Origin: Ruminococcus sp.
GTDB lineage: Bacteria; Bacillota; Clostridia; Oscillospirales; Ruminococcaceae
Length of the DNA stretch: 36,308 nucleotides
Assembly: GCA_024697545.1 (NCBI GenBank)
Contig: JAILFN010000033.1
Span: forward strand, 1 to 36,308
Direction: 5' to 3'
Position numbers and translations under genes: made by a program. The notes beneath the pieces are model-generated. The model saw nothing but the letters and a program-made list of their open reading frames with translations, searched no databases and had not been told where the DNA came from. Position 1 is the stretch's first letter, and every line of letters starts with the position of its first letter. Below, one piece after another: positions 8,331 to 15,998 of this stretch.

Positions 8331-9188
8331 TCATCTGTCGTATGGATCGGTTATGTAGTTGTTGTAAAAGAACGTATTCTGATAGCTTTTGTCGTATATA
8401 AGAACGTTTGTTATAAAATACTCCTCGCCGTCGATCGTGAAGTAATAGACCTCTACGCCCTCAACTTTAGGATCGGGTTTTCCGAGCAAGGTCGAAAGCT
8501 TGTCATCGGTGATATCGGGAAAAGCCTTTAGTGTCTTGTGCTCGTGCCTTGAATATGAAGGCTTTGCGGACTTTCTGTAATACATATTAGAGTAATCGTT
8601 GATCCTGTCGAGATAATATTGAGCATCAGCTGCGTTCTTATCGAGGAACACCTCGTCTTCGTATCCGAAAGCGGCGATCTGCTCGGGGTATTCCGAGGTA
8701 TCGTTTTTGTCGTAGACGGGGATCGTGGAGTTTGTGTATTCCTTGCGTTTTTCAAGCTTTTTAAAAGCCTTGCCGATAGTCACGACACTTTCCGACATAT
8801 CATTCGGGTCGGCGTAGATCTTTATTTGCGAATAATCATCAACTTCACCGAACTTTGCCGTGCAGTCGGGCTCGGCTTCGTTTGCCTTTCCGCAGAGACA
8901 TTTAAAATACTCCGACTCATAATTGCTCGTGGTCGAGGGTACGCTGCCGAAGCTTGCGCCGTCGATGCTGATGTCGCTCATGTAGCTTGTGATGTGGTAC
9001 TCAAAGCCCAGCTCATCCTCGAAGTAAGCGGTACGGCTGTTTTCATCTTCATCACAGCGGAGATATTTGCATTTGCCGTTGTGCCTTGCCTGCATTTTGA
9101 GTGTTCTGAGGCTTGCGATGTGTCCGCAGGACGAGAACAGCGTCACGCAGAAAACGGAAAGCAGTATGGCAGATATCAGTTTTTTCAT
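8331..9188 (-). CDS. Lipoprotein of unknown function
   Basis: I do not recognise the family. The 285-residue product starts with a lipoprotein signal peptide: MKKL, a hydrophobic run and the lipobox LFSSC with Cys21. The mature part is hydrophilic, rich in Tyr, Asp, Glu and Lys, and has further cysteines around residues 41-45 and in a CLC near 95. The C-terminal part (VYYFTIDGEEYFITNVLIYD) looks like beta-structure. GGGAG lies 9 nt before the ATG. It follows spoIIP on the same strand after 126 nt with no clear terminator, so co-transcription is possible. Within that gap, TGATAAAAT (about 9225-9233, minus strand) could be an extended -10 but has no matching -35. Confidence 0.8.
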   Translation of the reverse strand: MKKLISAILLSVFCVTLFSSCGHIASLRTLKMQARHNGKCKYLRCDEDENSRTAYFEDELGFEYHITSYMSDISIDGASFGSVPSTTSNYESEYFKCLCGKANEAEPDCTAKFGEVDDYSQIKIYADPNDMSESVVTIGKAFKKLEKRKEYTNSTIPVYDKNDTSEYPEQIAAFGYEDEVFLDKNAADAQYYLDRINDYSNMYYRKSAKPSYSRHEHKTLKAFPDITDDKLSTLLGKPDPKVEGVEVYYFTIDGEEYFITNVLIYDKSYQNTFFYNNYITDPYDR

Positions 9189-9314
9189 TGGCTTTCACTC
9201 CCGATATCAAATTTCTTTTAATGATATTTTATCACAGATCTATCAGTATTGTGTTAACTTTCTGTTAATCTGCAAGCGGGCAAAAAACTAAGATCTTCCT
9301 GCTGCCGACGAAGC

Positions 9315-10445
9315 TTATTCGCAAAGAAGCGCTGCCAAAGCTTTTCCGATGAGCTCGCCGCTGTACTTTGCCTGATCCAGAGTGTTGCCGTGACTTCCTA
9401 CCTCTATGAGCAAAGACCCGTCGGTCAGATCCTGATTGTAAAAGCGGTAGTCGAAAAGTATCGGTCTTGTCAGACCCTCAAACATAGTTTCGGTGCGGGA
9501 TTGCAGTTCGCAGGCAAAGCGGAAGTTGTTTATATAATCGGGCATACCGAATGTGCCGTCATCGCAGCCTGATATTATCATTATCTGCGCCGCATCCTTA
9601 CCGTTGATCTCGGCAGTAGGTGCAAGACGCACTCCTTCGGCAGTCTCGATCCCGTCGCGGTGTATATCAAGTGCTATCCTGATGCTTGGGTATTGCTCGA
9701 GCAGTTCGGATACCGTTTCACGGCTCGAATCGTATGCTGCGTCATAGCTCGGGTAATCGTGAACAAGGGTATCGTGTATCACCGATATCCCCGAGGCTTC
9801 GAGCTGCTTGCAGATCTCGTTGCCGACGGCTGTTATATTCTTGTCGGCTTCTGTTGTCTTTGCGCCGAAATCCGAATCGTACCAGTCCTTATCCTCAAGC
9901 TCAAAGCATTCGGTGGTGTGCGTGTGGTAGATGAGTATCTGGGGCTCGTCCGTGCCTGTTTCTATATCGAACACACGTCCCATCGTGCTTGCTTCGAGAA
10001 GCTCCTCGTTGGTGTGCCATGTGCAGTTTCTTACCTGACCTCCGTCGCGGAGGTCAAAATACTGCTCGCCCGTGTAGCTGCCGAAATTGGTCTTTTCGAT
10101 ACTGCCGTCATGGTCGGTCAGGTCATCGGGGTAAGGTATAGCGTCGAGCACCTGCTGCGACGGCAGGGGAGTAGGTATCTCGATGCCTTCTGGGCGATGC
10201 ACCTCGATCTCCTCGGGCGCTGCCATAAGGTCTGCGGCACCTGTGCTGACTTTGATGCTCCTGATAGGCGCAGCAGCACTTTTGGCATCAAGCTCGGGGT
10301 CCCATGAAAGCTCTCTGGCAGCCGAGTAAACGATCCTGTCCGAAAAGTTCGGGACATATCCGTAGCCTCCCGATATCAGCATAGGCACCGCGGAGCAGGA
10401 AAGCATGATGATCCCTGCGCGTTTCAGCTTGTTTCTTTTGTCCAT
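9315..10445 (-). CDS. spoIIP: Stage II sporulation protein P (peptidoglycan amidase)
   Basis: SpoIIP is a membrane-anchored N-acetylmuramoyl-L-alanine amidase that, with SpoIID and SpoIIM, thins septal peptidoglycan during engulfment. I chose ATG 10445 because GGAGGTG precedes it; the longer frame to 10505 adds 20 residues without a good site. The 376-residue product has a membrane anchor (about residues 9-28), a linker with proline-rich patches, and the catalytic domain with YHTHTTE (about 172-178), DIHRDG (about 260-265) and IEVGSHGN (about 347-354). These carry the His/Glu zinc ligands, and all key positions are present. This implies sporulation genes in the genome, not necessarily a strain that forms spores. 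Confidence 0.93.
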   Translation of the reverse strand: MDKRNKLKRAGIIMLSCSAVPMLISGGYGYVPNFSDRIVYSAARELSWDPELDAKSAAAPIRSIKVSTGAADLMAAPEEIEVHRPEGIEIPTPLPSQQVLDAIPYPDDLTDHDGSIEKTNFGSYTGEQYFDLRDGGQVRNCTWHTNEELLEASTMGRVFDIETGTDEPQILIYHTHTTECFELEDKDWYDSDFGAKTTEADKNITAVGNEICKQLEASGISVIHDTLVHDYPSYDAAYDSSRETVSELLEQYPSIRIALDIHRDGIETAEGVRLAPTAEINGKDAAQIMIISGCDDGTFGMPDYINNFRFACELQSRTETMFEGLTRPILFDYRFYNQDLTDGSLLIEVGSHGNTLDQAKYSGELIGKALAALLCE

Positions 10446-10539
10446 TGTTATACACCTCCGACATATATATATTCCTGTCAGAGGACAAGTATTCACGCAT
10501 ATCATGTAGCATATCCGAAAACATAAGGGGGTATTCGGT

Positions 10540-11121
10540 GTGGATCATCTTGTACTTGTAGACAGCGTTAGGGCGGTACCCGATGACGGGTTCCGGAAGC
10601 TTGTGATGTGCGGCAGGGTCTTGCTTGAAGAAGAAACAGCGCGCAGCTTTATCGAAATGCAGCAAGCGGCGGCAGGGGACGGCATCGGGATAAGAGCGTT
10701 CTCGGGGTATCGGTCTGCGGCATATCAGAAGGAGCTTTTTATCCGAAGCGTGTGCGGTTACATTAGCGACGGAGTGAGCAGATCCGATGCCGAAGCACTG
10801 ACGGCGAGATATTTGGCAAGGCCGGGTCACAGCGAGCATCAGACGGGGCTCGCCTGTGACATCTGCCGCTCCGACAGCGATGATGCCGATGAAAGCTTCT
10901 CTTTGACAAAGGAAAGCTTGTGGCTGAACGACAATTGCTTCAGATTCGGCTTTATACTGAGATACCCGCGTATGAAAGAGCACATCACGGGGATAGCATA
11001 TGAACCGTGGCATTACAGATATGTCGGTGCGGCTCATGCGGCAGATATAATGAATAACGGGATAACTCTTGAAGAATATCTGTACTATCGGGAACTGACA
11101 AAGCAATTGTTAAATAATTAA
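10540..11121 (+). CDS. M15B (VanY-type) D,D-/L,D-carboxypeptidase-like protein
   Basis: This family trims the terminal D-Ala or a cross-linking residue of peptidoglycan peptides with a zinc centre. The 193-residue product has SGYRS (about 55-59), SEHQTGLACDI (about 98-108, the S-x-H-x-x-G-x-A-x-D zinc motif) and EPWHYRYVG (about 155, the E-x-x-H motif). Catalytic residues all seem present. No signal peptide or membrane segment is visible, which is odd for an enzyme of the wall. The start is GTG 10540, 8 nt after AAGGGGG. It is divergent from spoIIP, with 94 bp between them. Confidence 0.88.
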   Translation: MDHLVLVDSVRAVPDDGFRKLVMCGRVLLEEETARSFIEMQQAAAGDGIGIRAFSGYRSAAYQKELFIRSVCGYISDGVSRSDAEALTARYLARPGHSEHQTGLACDICRSDSDDADESFSLTKESLWLNDNCFRFGFILRYPRMKEHITGIAYEPWHYRYVGAAHAADIMNNGITLEEYLYYRELTKQLLNN

Positions 11122-11127
11122 CAATTG
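11104..11127. repeat. Perfect AT-rich 10-bp inverted repeat at the M15 gene end
   Basis: CAATTGTTAA (11104-11113) and TTAACAATTG (11118-11127) flank ATAA and overlap the stop codon of the peptidase. There is no following T run, so it is a weak terminator at best; it could be a protein-binding site. Confidence 0.5.
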
Positions 11128-11248
11128 TATAAGATTATACCGGTCGAGTTGTCTAATGCTAACTAAGATATAACACTGTGATATAGCGTTTTGCGTTAAA
11201 ATGCCCAAAAAAAAGAGAGAAGTTTGTGTAATATTTTTTTGAAATTGC

Positions 11249-11277
11249 TTGAAATAAACTAAAAAATAATGTATAAT
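11249..11277 (+). promoter_or_regulatory. Promoter of the hydrogenase operon
   Basis: TTGAAA (11249-11254), 17 nt, TATAAT (11272-11277). It lies about 80 nt ahead of the first hydrogenase gene; the upstream stretch from 11128 is AT-rich and otherwise shows nothing. Confidence 0.8.
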
Positions 11278-11361
11278 AGTATAGTGAGTTATGCCTGCTT
11301 TTACTATACCGATGAAGGCATATTTTCAGGTAATTATCATATATCACGAGGAGGTTTTTTT

Positions 11362-11856
11362 ATGAGTGAAAAAACTGCTGTTCCTTTTCAGGGCACACCT
11401 GAACAGGAGGCTCAGTTGAAGGAGGTCATCGCTAAGCACCGCAACCAGCCGGGCGGACTTATGCCCACTCTCCAGGAGGCTCAGGGAATCTATGGTTATC
11501 TGCCTATCGAGGTGCAGACCATTATCGCTGACGGTCTTGGCAAGTCGCTGTCTGAGGTTTACGGCGTTGCTACCTTCTACTCACAGTTCTCGCTCACGCC
11601 TAAGGGCAAGCACAGAATAAGCGTATGTCTTGGTACTGCCTGCTACGTTAAGGGCTCCGATAAGATCCTTGAGGCTGTTGAAGCAAAGCTTGGCATCAAG
11701 AGCGGCGAATGTACTGCTGACGGACTGTTTTCCATTGATTCCTGCCGCTGTGTAGGTGCCTGCGGACTTGCGCCCGTTATGATGGTCGATGAGGACGTTT
11801 ACGGCAAGCTGACAGCTGAACAGGTCGGAAAGATTCTTGATAGCTATAAAGACTAA
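11362..11856 (+). CDS. hydC: NuoE-like subunit of a trimeric [FeFe]-hydrogenase
   Basis: This is the thioredoxin-fold [2Fe-2S] subunit that passes electrons within NAD-linked, electron-bifurcating hydrogenases. The 164-residue product has the NuoE helical N-terminus (GGLMPTLQEAQGIYGYLP) and the cluster ligands C-x4-C (CLGTAC, about residues 88-93) and C-x3-C (CVGAC, about 128-132). I chose ATG 11362, 6 nt after GAGGAGGT; the frame runs further up to 11269, but that part includes the promoter -10. It is first in an operon with the NuoF-like and hydrogenase genes (18- and 22-nt gaps). Subunit letters vary between authors; the role is secure. Confidence 0.93.
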   Translation: MSEKTAVPFQGTPEQEAQLKEVIAKHRNQPGGLMPTLQEAQGIYGYLPIEVQTIIADGLGKSLSEVYGVATFYSQFSLTPKGKHRISVCLGTACYVKGSDKILEAVEAKLGIKSGECTADGLFSIDSCRCVGACGLAPVMMVDEDVYGKLTAEQVGKILDSYKD

Positions 11857-11874
11857 AGATAGGAGGAAGGCAGT

Positions 11875-13788
11875 ATGACCATTGAACAGCTTAATGAAAT
11901 AAAAGCAAAGCGTGCTGACATTGTCAAAGTCAGAACAATTATTGCCGAGGAAGGCGAAAAGCTTGCTGCTCAGACCGGTTACCGTAAGCAGGTCCTGGTG
12001 TGCGGCGGTACAGGATGTACTTCTTCGGGAAGCATGAAGATACTCGACGCTCTTAACAATGAACTTGAGGCTACCGGCATCAAGGACGAGGTCCTTGTTG
12101 TAAGAACAGGCTGCTTCGGCCTTTGCTCCTTAGGTCCGATAGTTATAGTTTATCCCGAGGGCGCTTTTTATGCTCAGGCTACTCCTGAGGGCATCAAGAG
12201 GATCGTTGACGAGCACCTTGTAAAGGGCGAAGTCTGCAAGGATCTTCTTTATAAGGAGACCGTTCATGAGGACGGTTCCATCATTTCTCTGTATGAGACT
12301 AACTTCTACAAGAAACAGAAGAGAATCGCTCTGAGAAACTGCGGCGTTATCGACCCCGAGAACATCGAGGAGTATATCGCTACCGAAGGTTATCAGGCAC
12401 TCTATAAGGTACTCGATTCCATGACTCCTGATCAGGTAGCTCAGGAGATCCTCGATTCCGGTCTGAGAGGACGCGGCGGCGCAGGTTTCCCTACCGGAAG
12501 AAAGTGGATGTTCACCAAGGACGCTCCCGGCGATGTTAAGTATGTTGCATGTAACGCAGACGAGGGCGACCCCGGTGCTTTCATGGATCGTTCCATCCTT
12601 GAGGGTGACCCCCACGCTATCATCGAGGCTATGACCATTGCTGCTTACACTGTAGGCGCTTGCCAGGGCTTCGTTTACGTTCGTGCTGAGTATCCTGTTG
12701 CTGTACACAGACTTCAGGTAGCTATCGATCAGGCCAGAGAATACGGTCTGCTCGGTAAGAACATCTTCGGCAAGGGCTTCGATTTCGATATCGAGATCCG
12801 TCTCGGCGCAGGTGCATTCGTTTGCGGTGAGGAGACTGCACTTCTTACCTCTATCGAGGGTAACCGCGGCGAGCCCAGACCCCGTCCTCCTTTCCCTGCT
12901 GTAAAGGGTCTGTTCGGCAAGCCTACTCTGCTCAATAACGTTGAGACTTATTCCAATATTGCTCAGATCATCCGCAACGGCGCTGCTTGGTATGCTTCTA
13001 TGGGTACCGAGAAGTCCAAGGGTACCAAGGTATTCGCTCTCGGCGGTAAGATCACAAACGTTGGTTTGGTCGAGATCCCCATGGGTACTACTCTTCGTGA
13101 GATCGTTGAGGAGATCGGCGGCGGCATCCCGAACGGCAAGAAGTTCAAGGCTGCTCAGACCGGTGGTCCTTCCGGCGGATGTATCCCTGCTCAGTACATA
13201 GATACTCCTATCGACTACGAGAGCCTTTCGGCACTCGGCTCAATGATGGGTTCGGGCGGACTTATCGTTATGGACGAAGACAACTGTATGGTCGATGTAT
13301 CCAAGTTCTACCTCGACTTCACCGTTGATGAGTCCTGCGGTAAATGTACTCCCTGCCGTATCGGTACAAGAAAGCTGCATCAGCTGCTTACAAAGATCAC
13401 CGACGGTAAGGGCGAGCCCAAGGATCTTGAGACTATCAAGGATCTTGCAACTCACATGAAGAGCAGCTCTCTCTGCGCTCTCGGTCAGTCTGCTCCCAAC
13501 CCCGTACTTTCTACTCTTCAGTATTTCGGTGACGAGTATAAGGCTCACATTGAGAACAAGACTTGTCCCGCAGGTGTCTGCAAGAATCTGCTCAGCTACG
13601 AGATCGTAAAGGATAAGTGCGTAGGCTGCGGAATGTGTGCCAGAAACTGCCCTGCAAGTGCGATCAACAAGACTGATTACATTGCTCCCGGCAAGAAGCT
13701 GCCCGCTTACGAGATCGACACTTCTAAGTGCATCAAGTGCGGCGTATGTATCACAAACTGCAAGCTGAAGGCAGTTATCAAGAAGTAA
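11875..13788 (+). CDS. hydB: NuoF-like flavoprotein subunit of the trimeric [FeFe]-hydrogenase
   Basis: This subunit carries FMN and the NAD(H) site and is the likely bifurcation module that couples NADH and ferredoxin oxidation to H2 evolution. The 637-residue product has an N-terminal thioredoxin-like [2Fe-2S] domain (GGTGCTSSG near 43 and TGCFGLC near 77), the NuoF core with GRGGAGFPTGRKW (about 199-211) and GAGAFVCGEETALL (about 318-331), the [4Fe-4S] site ESCGKCTPCRIG (about 487-498) and a C-terminal 2x[4Fe-4S] ferredoxin domain (CVGCGMCARNC near 582 and CIKCGVCITNC near 619). Length and domain order match HydB/HndC proteins. AGGAGGAAG lies 6 nt before the ATG. Confidence 0.95.
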   Translation: MTIEQLNEIKAKRADIVKVRTIIAEEGEKLAAQTGYRKQVLVCGGTGCTSSGSMKILDALNNELEATGIKDEVLVVRTGCFGLCSLGPIVIVYPEGAFYAQATPEGIKRIVDEHLVKGEVCKDLLYKETVHEDGSIISLYETNFYKKQKRIALRNCGVIDPENIEEYIATEGYQALYKVLDSMTPDQVAQEILDSGLRGRGGAGFPTGRKWMFTKDAPGDVKYVACNADEGDPGAFMDRSILEGDPHAIIEAMTIAAYTVGACQGFVYVRAEYPVAVHRLQVAIDQAREYGLLGKNIFGKGFDFDIEIRLGAGAFVCGEETALLTSIEGNRGEPRPRPPFPAVKGLFGKPTLLNNVETYSNIAQIIRNGAAWYASMGTEKSKGTKVFALGGKITNVGLVEIPMGTTLREIVEEIGGGIPNGKKFKAAQTGGPSGGCIPAQYIDTPIDYESLSALGSMMGSGGLIVMDEDNCMVDVSKFYLDFTVDESCGKCTPCRIGTRKLHQLLTKITDGKGEPKDLETIKDLATHMKSSSLCALGQSAPNPVLSTLQYFGDEYKAHIENKTCPAGVCKNLLSYEIVKDKCVGCGMCARNCPASAINKTDYIAPGKKLPAYEIDTSKCIKCGVCITNCKLKAVIKK

Positions 13789-13810
13789 GAGCAGAGGAGG
13801 TTAAAAATAT

Positions 13811-15553
13811 ATGGAAAATCAGATGGTTAATCTTAAGATAAACGGCATTCCCGTATCCGTACCTGCAGGCTCCTCCGTTCTCGAGGCTGCTAAGGCTGCG
13901 AATGTCGATATCCCCACACTCTGCTACCTGAAGGATACTAACTGCATTGGTGCTTGCCGTATCTGCGTAGTAGAGGTAATCGGCGGCAGAGGACTTGTGG
14001 CTGCTTGTACTCATCCTGTATCCGAGGGTATGGAGGTTCTCACCAACACTCCCAAGGTCAGAAAGTCCAGAAAGACCACCCTTGAGCTGCTGCTCTCCAA
14101 TCACAATAAGAAATGTCTCTCCTGCGTAAGAGCTAACAACTGCGAGCTCCAGAAGCTTTCCGTAGCTTACGGCGCAGATGAGGACAAGTTCATGCCTGAG
14201 GTAATGGACAAGCCCATTGATGATTCCTCGGCTTATATCGTAAGAGATAACAACAAGTGCATCAACTGCGGACGCTGCATCGGCGCTTGTAAGAATCTTC
14301 AGGGCATTTCCGTTATCGGCAACATCAGACGTGGTTTCAACGCTCACGTTGGCTGCGCTTTCGAGGCTGATCTCGGCGATTCTCCCTGCGTAGGCTGCGG
14401 TCAGTGTATCGTAGCTTGTCCTGTAGGCGCTCTTACCGAAAAGAGCAGCGAGAAGCAGGTTTGGGACGCTATCGCAGATCCCGAGAAGAAGGTACTGTTC
14501 TTTACTGCTCCTTCTATCCGTGCTACCCTCGGTGAAGAGTTCGGTATGCCTATCGGTACTAACGTTGAGAAGAAGATGGTAGAAGCTATCCGCAGGATCG
14601 GCGCAGATCAGGTATTCAACATGGATGTTACCGCTGACCTCACCATCATGGAAGAGGCTAACGAGCTGATCGAGCGTATCCAGAACGGCGGAACTCTGCC
14701 TATGTTCACTTCCTGCTGCCCCGGTTGGGTCAAGTTCTGTGAGCATTATTATCCCGACTTCCTGCCTCATCTGTCTACCTGCAAGTCTCCTCAGCAGATG
14801 TTCGGTGCTGTCCTCAAGAGCTACTATGCTCAGAAGAACGGTATTGATCCCAAGAACCTGTTCGTAGTCAGCGTTATTCCTTGTACTGCCAAGAAGTTCG
14901 AGGTAACACGCGAAGAGCAGAGAAGCAGTGACTTTGATGATGTGGATGTAGCACTCACTACCAGAGAGCTCGGCAGAATGATAAAGGCAGCCGGTCTTTC
15001 CTTCACCGATCTCAAGGGTGAAGACTTCGACGATCCGTTTGAGGTCGCTTCCGGTGCAGGCGCTATCTTCGGTGCTACCGGCGGTGTTATGGAAGCTGCA
15101 CTCAGAACCGCAGCTGTTAAGCTTGACGGCGAGTGCAAGGCTCTCGAGTTCACCGAGGTCCGTGGTACCAAGGGCATCAAGGAAGCTACTTACACCGTTG
15201 GCGGCGTAGAGGTAAAGGTCGCTGTTGCATCCGGTCTTGCTAATGCAAGAACTCTTATCGACGCTATCAATGCGGGTGAGAAGGATTATCAGTTCGTTGA
15301 GATCATGGCTTGTCCCGGCGGCTGCATCAACGGCGGCGGTCAGCCTGTTCAGAGCGACAGCGTAAGAAACTTCGTTGACCTCAAGTCCCTCAGAGCTAAG
15401 GCTCTTTACGATGCTGATGCTCAGATGGATCTTAGACGTTCGCATGAGTCTCCTGTTATGGATCTGCTCTACAACGAGTTCTTCGAGAAGCCCGGCTCTC
15501 ACAACTCTCACAAGTATCTGCACACTACTTACGTTCCCAGAAATAAGTTCTGA
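13811..15553 (+). CDS. hydA: [FeFe]-hydrogenase catalytic subunit
   Basis: It reduces protons to H2 at the H-cluster. The 580-residue product begins with a plant-type [2Fe-2S] domain (CIGACRICVVE), a His/Cys-ligated cluster region (CLSCVRANNCELQ), and two [4Fe-4S] motifs (CINCGRCIGAC, CVGCGQCIVAC). The H-cluster motifs are L1 TSCCPGW (Cys302, Cys303), L2 IPCTAKKFE (Cys358) and L3 MACPGGCINGGGQP (Cys501, Cys505). L2 has Ile where Met is usual before PC. A small C-terminal subdomain ends the protein. ATG 13811 follows AGAGGAGG by 11 nt. Maturases HydEFG are not in the window. With the two upstream genes it forms an HydABC-type enzyme for fermentative NADH reoxidation. Confidence 0.96.
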   Translation: MENQMVNLKINGIPVSVPAGSSVLEAAKAANVDIPTLCYLKDTNCIGACRICVVEVIGGRGLVAACTHPVSEGMEVLTNTPKVRKSRKTTLELLLSNHNKKCLSCVRANNCELQKLSVAYGADEDKFMPEVMDKPIDDSSAYIVRDNNKCINCGRCIGACKNLQGISVIGNIRRGFNAHVGCAFEADLGDSPCVGCGQCIVACPVGALTEKSSEKQVWDAIADPEKKVLFFTAPSIRATLGEEFGMPIGTNVEKKMVEAIRRIGADQVFNMDVTADLTIMEEANELIERIQNGGTLPMFTSCCPGWVKFCEHYYPDFLPHLSTCKSPQQMFGAVLKSYYAQKNGIDPKNLFVVSVIPCTAKKFEVTREEQRSSDFDDVDVALTTRELGRMIKAAGLSFTDLKGEDFDDPFEVASGAGAIFGATGGVMEAALRTAAVKLDGECKALEFTEVRGTKGIKEATYTVGGVEVKVAVASGLANARTLIDAINAGEKDYQFVEIMACPGGCINGGGQPVQSDSVRNFVDLKSLRAKALYDADAQMDLRRSHESPVMDLLYNEFFEKPGSHNSHKYLHTTYVPRNKF

Positions 15554-15577
15554 TCGTAAGAAAGCATAGCTTTATAC

Positions 15578-15615
15578 GACCCGATCGGCTGACAACTGCC
15601 GGTCGGGTCTTTTTA
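15578..15615 (+). terminator. Terminator of the hydrogenase operon
   Basis: A 12-bp GC-rich stem (15578-15589 with 15598-15609, one wobble) is followed by TTTTT, 24 nt after the hydA stop. Confidence 0.92.
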
Positions 15616-15648
15616 TATGCAGAGTTTTCGTATTATTTCACTTTGGAC

Positions 15649-15677
15649 TTGACAATGACTGTAAAATGGTATATAAT
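15649..15677 (+). promoter_or_regulatory. Consensus promoter of the rnj leader
   Basis: TTGACA (15649-15654), 17 nt, TATAAT (15672-15677). This is a perfect consensus. The next coding start is more than 300 nt downstream. Confidence 0.88.
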
Positions 15678-15683
15678 ATAGAA

Positions 15684-15995
15684 AGATATTTTTGTTCGTA
15701 AGGTGCCTTTGGCACAATTGTTCCACTTGTGGAAATGCAGCTTTGAAGTTCAAGCTTTTATTTTTTTATTCGGGCTGTAAATATATGGAGTTGTTCGTTT
15801 TTTTGACTCCATTCGGACGCTTATTACGTCCGTTATGCCGTAAATGCCAGTTTTATCGCAGTTTTTTTGGCTGCGAAGTTTCATTATATATTTACGGTCA
15901 ATATTGAATATAGAATATCGTACTACTTTATTGAAAGGAGAAAGACTGCGCGGCAGGGGTGCTGTGCCTTTTTGCCGTCATGCAGTCAGTTGTAA
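15684..15995 (+). ncRNA. Long structured 5' leader of rnj
   Basis: About 310 nt lie between a consensus promoter and RNase J with no credible ORF. Seen by eye: hairpin GTGCC/GGCAC (15703-15715), hairpin TTCCA-CTTG-TGGAA (15721-15734), a short stem followed by a U-rich tract (15739-15769) that resembles a weak terminator, then a 14-bp long-range helix (15773-15786 with 15886-15899, three G-U). This closes a junction holding GGAGT/ACTCC (15787-15810), CGGACG/CGTCCG (15814-15832) and CGCAG/CTGCG (15857-15875). The segment CCGTAAAT (15838-15845) can instead pair with 15890-15897, excluding the long helix. A final hairpin (15944-15987) separates the ribosome binding site from the start codon. It is probably a cis-regulatory leader; a separate small RNA is possible. 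Confidence 0.6.
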
Positions 15996-15998
15996 ATG
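15934..15998 (+). promoter_or_regulatory. Shine-Dalgarno separated from the rnj start by a hairpin
   Basis: AAAGGAG (15934-15940) is the only good ribosome binding site, but it lies 55 nt before ATG 15996. An in-frame TAA immediately precedes the ATG. Between them GACTGC (15944-15949) pairs with GCAGTC (15982-15987), and CGGCA (15951-15955) with TGCCG (15973-15977). With the hairpin folded the effective spacing is 3 + 8 nt, which is suitable for initiation. Confidence 0.5.

Noticed and set aside
13778-15523. 581-residue minus-strand open frame opposite hydA
   Set aside because: It mirrors the hydrogenase gene almost exactly; long antisense frames arise from the codon bias. The plus-strand frame has all H-cluster motifs.
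15692-15907. 71-residue plus-strand frame in the rnj leader
   Set aside because: No ribosome binding site and its codons coincide with strong RNA stems; more likely a non-coding leader.
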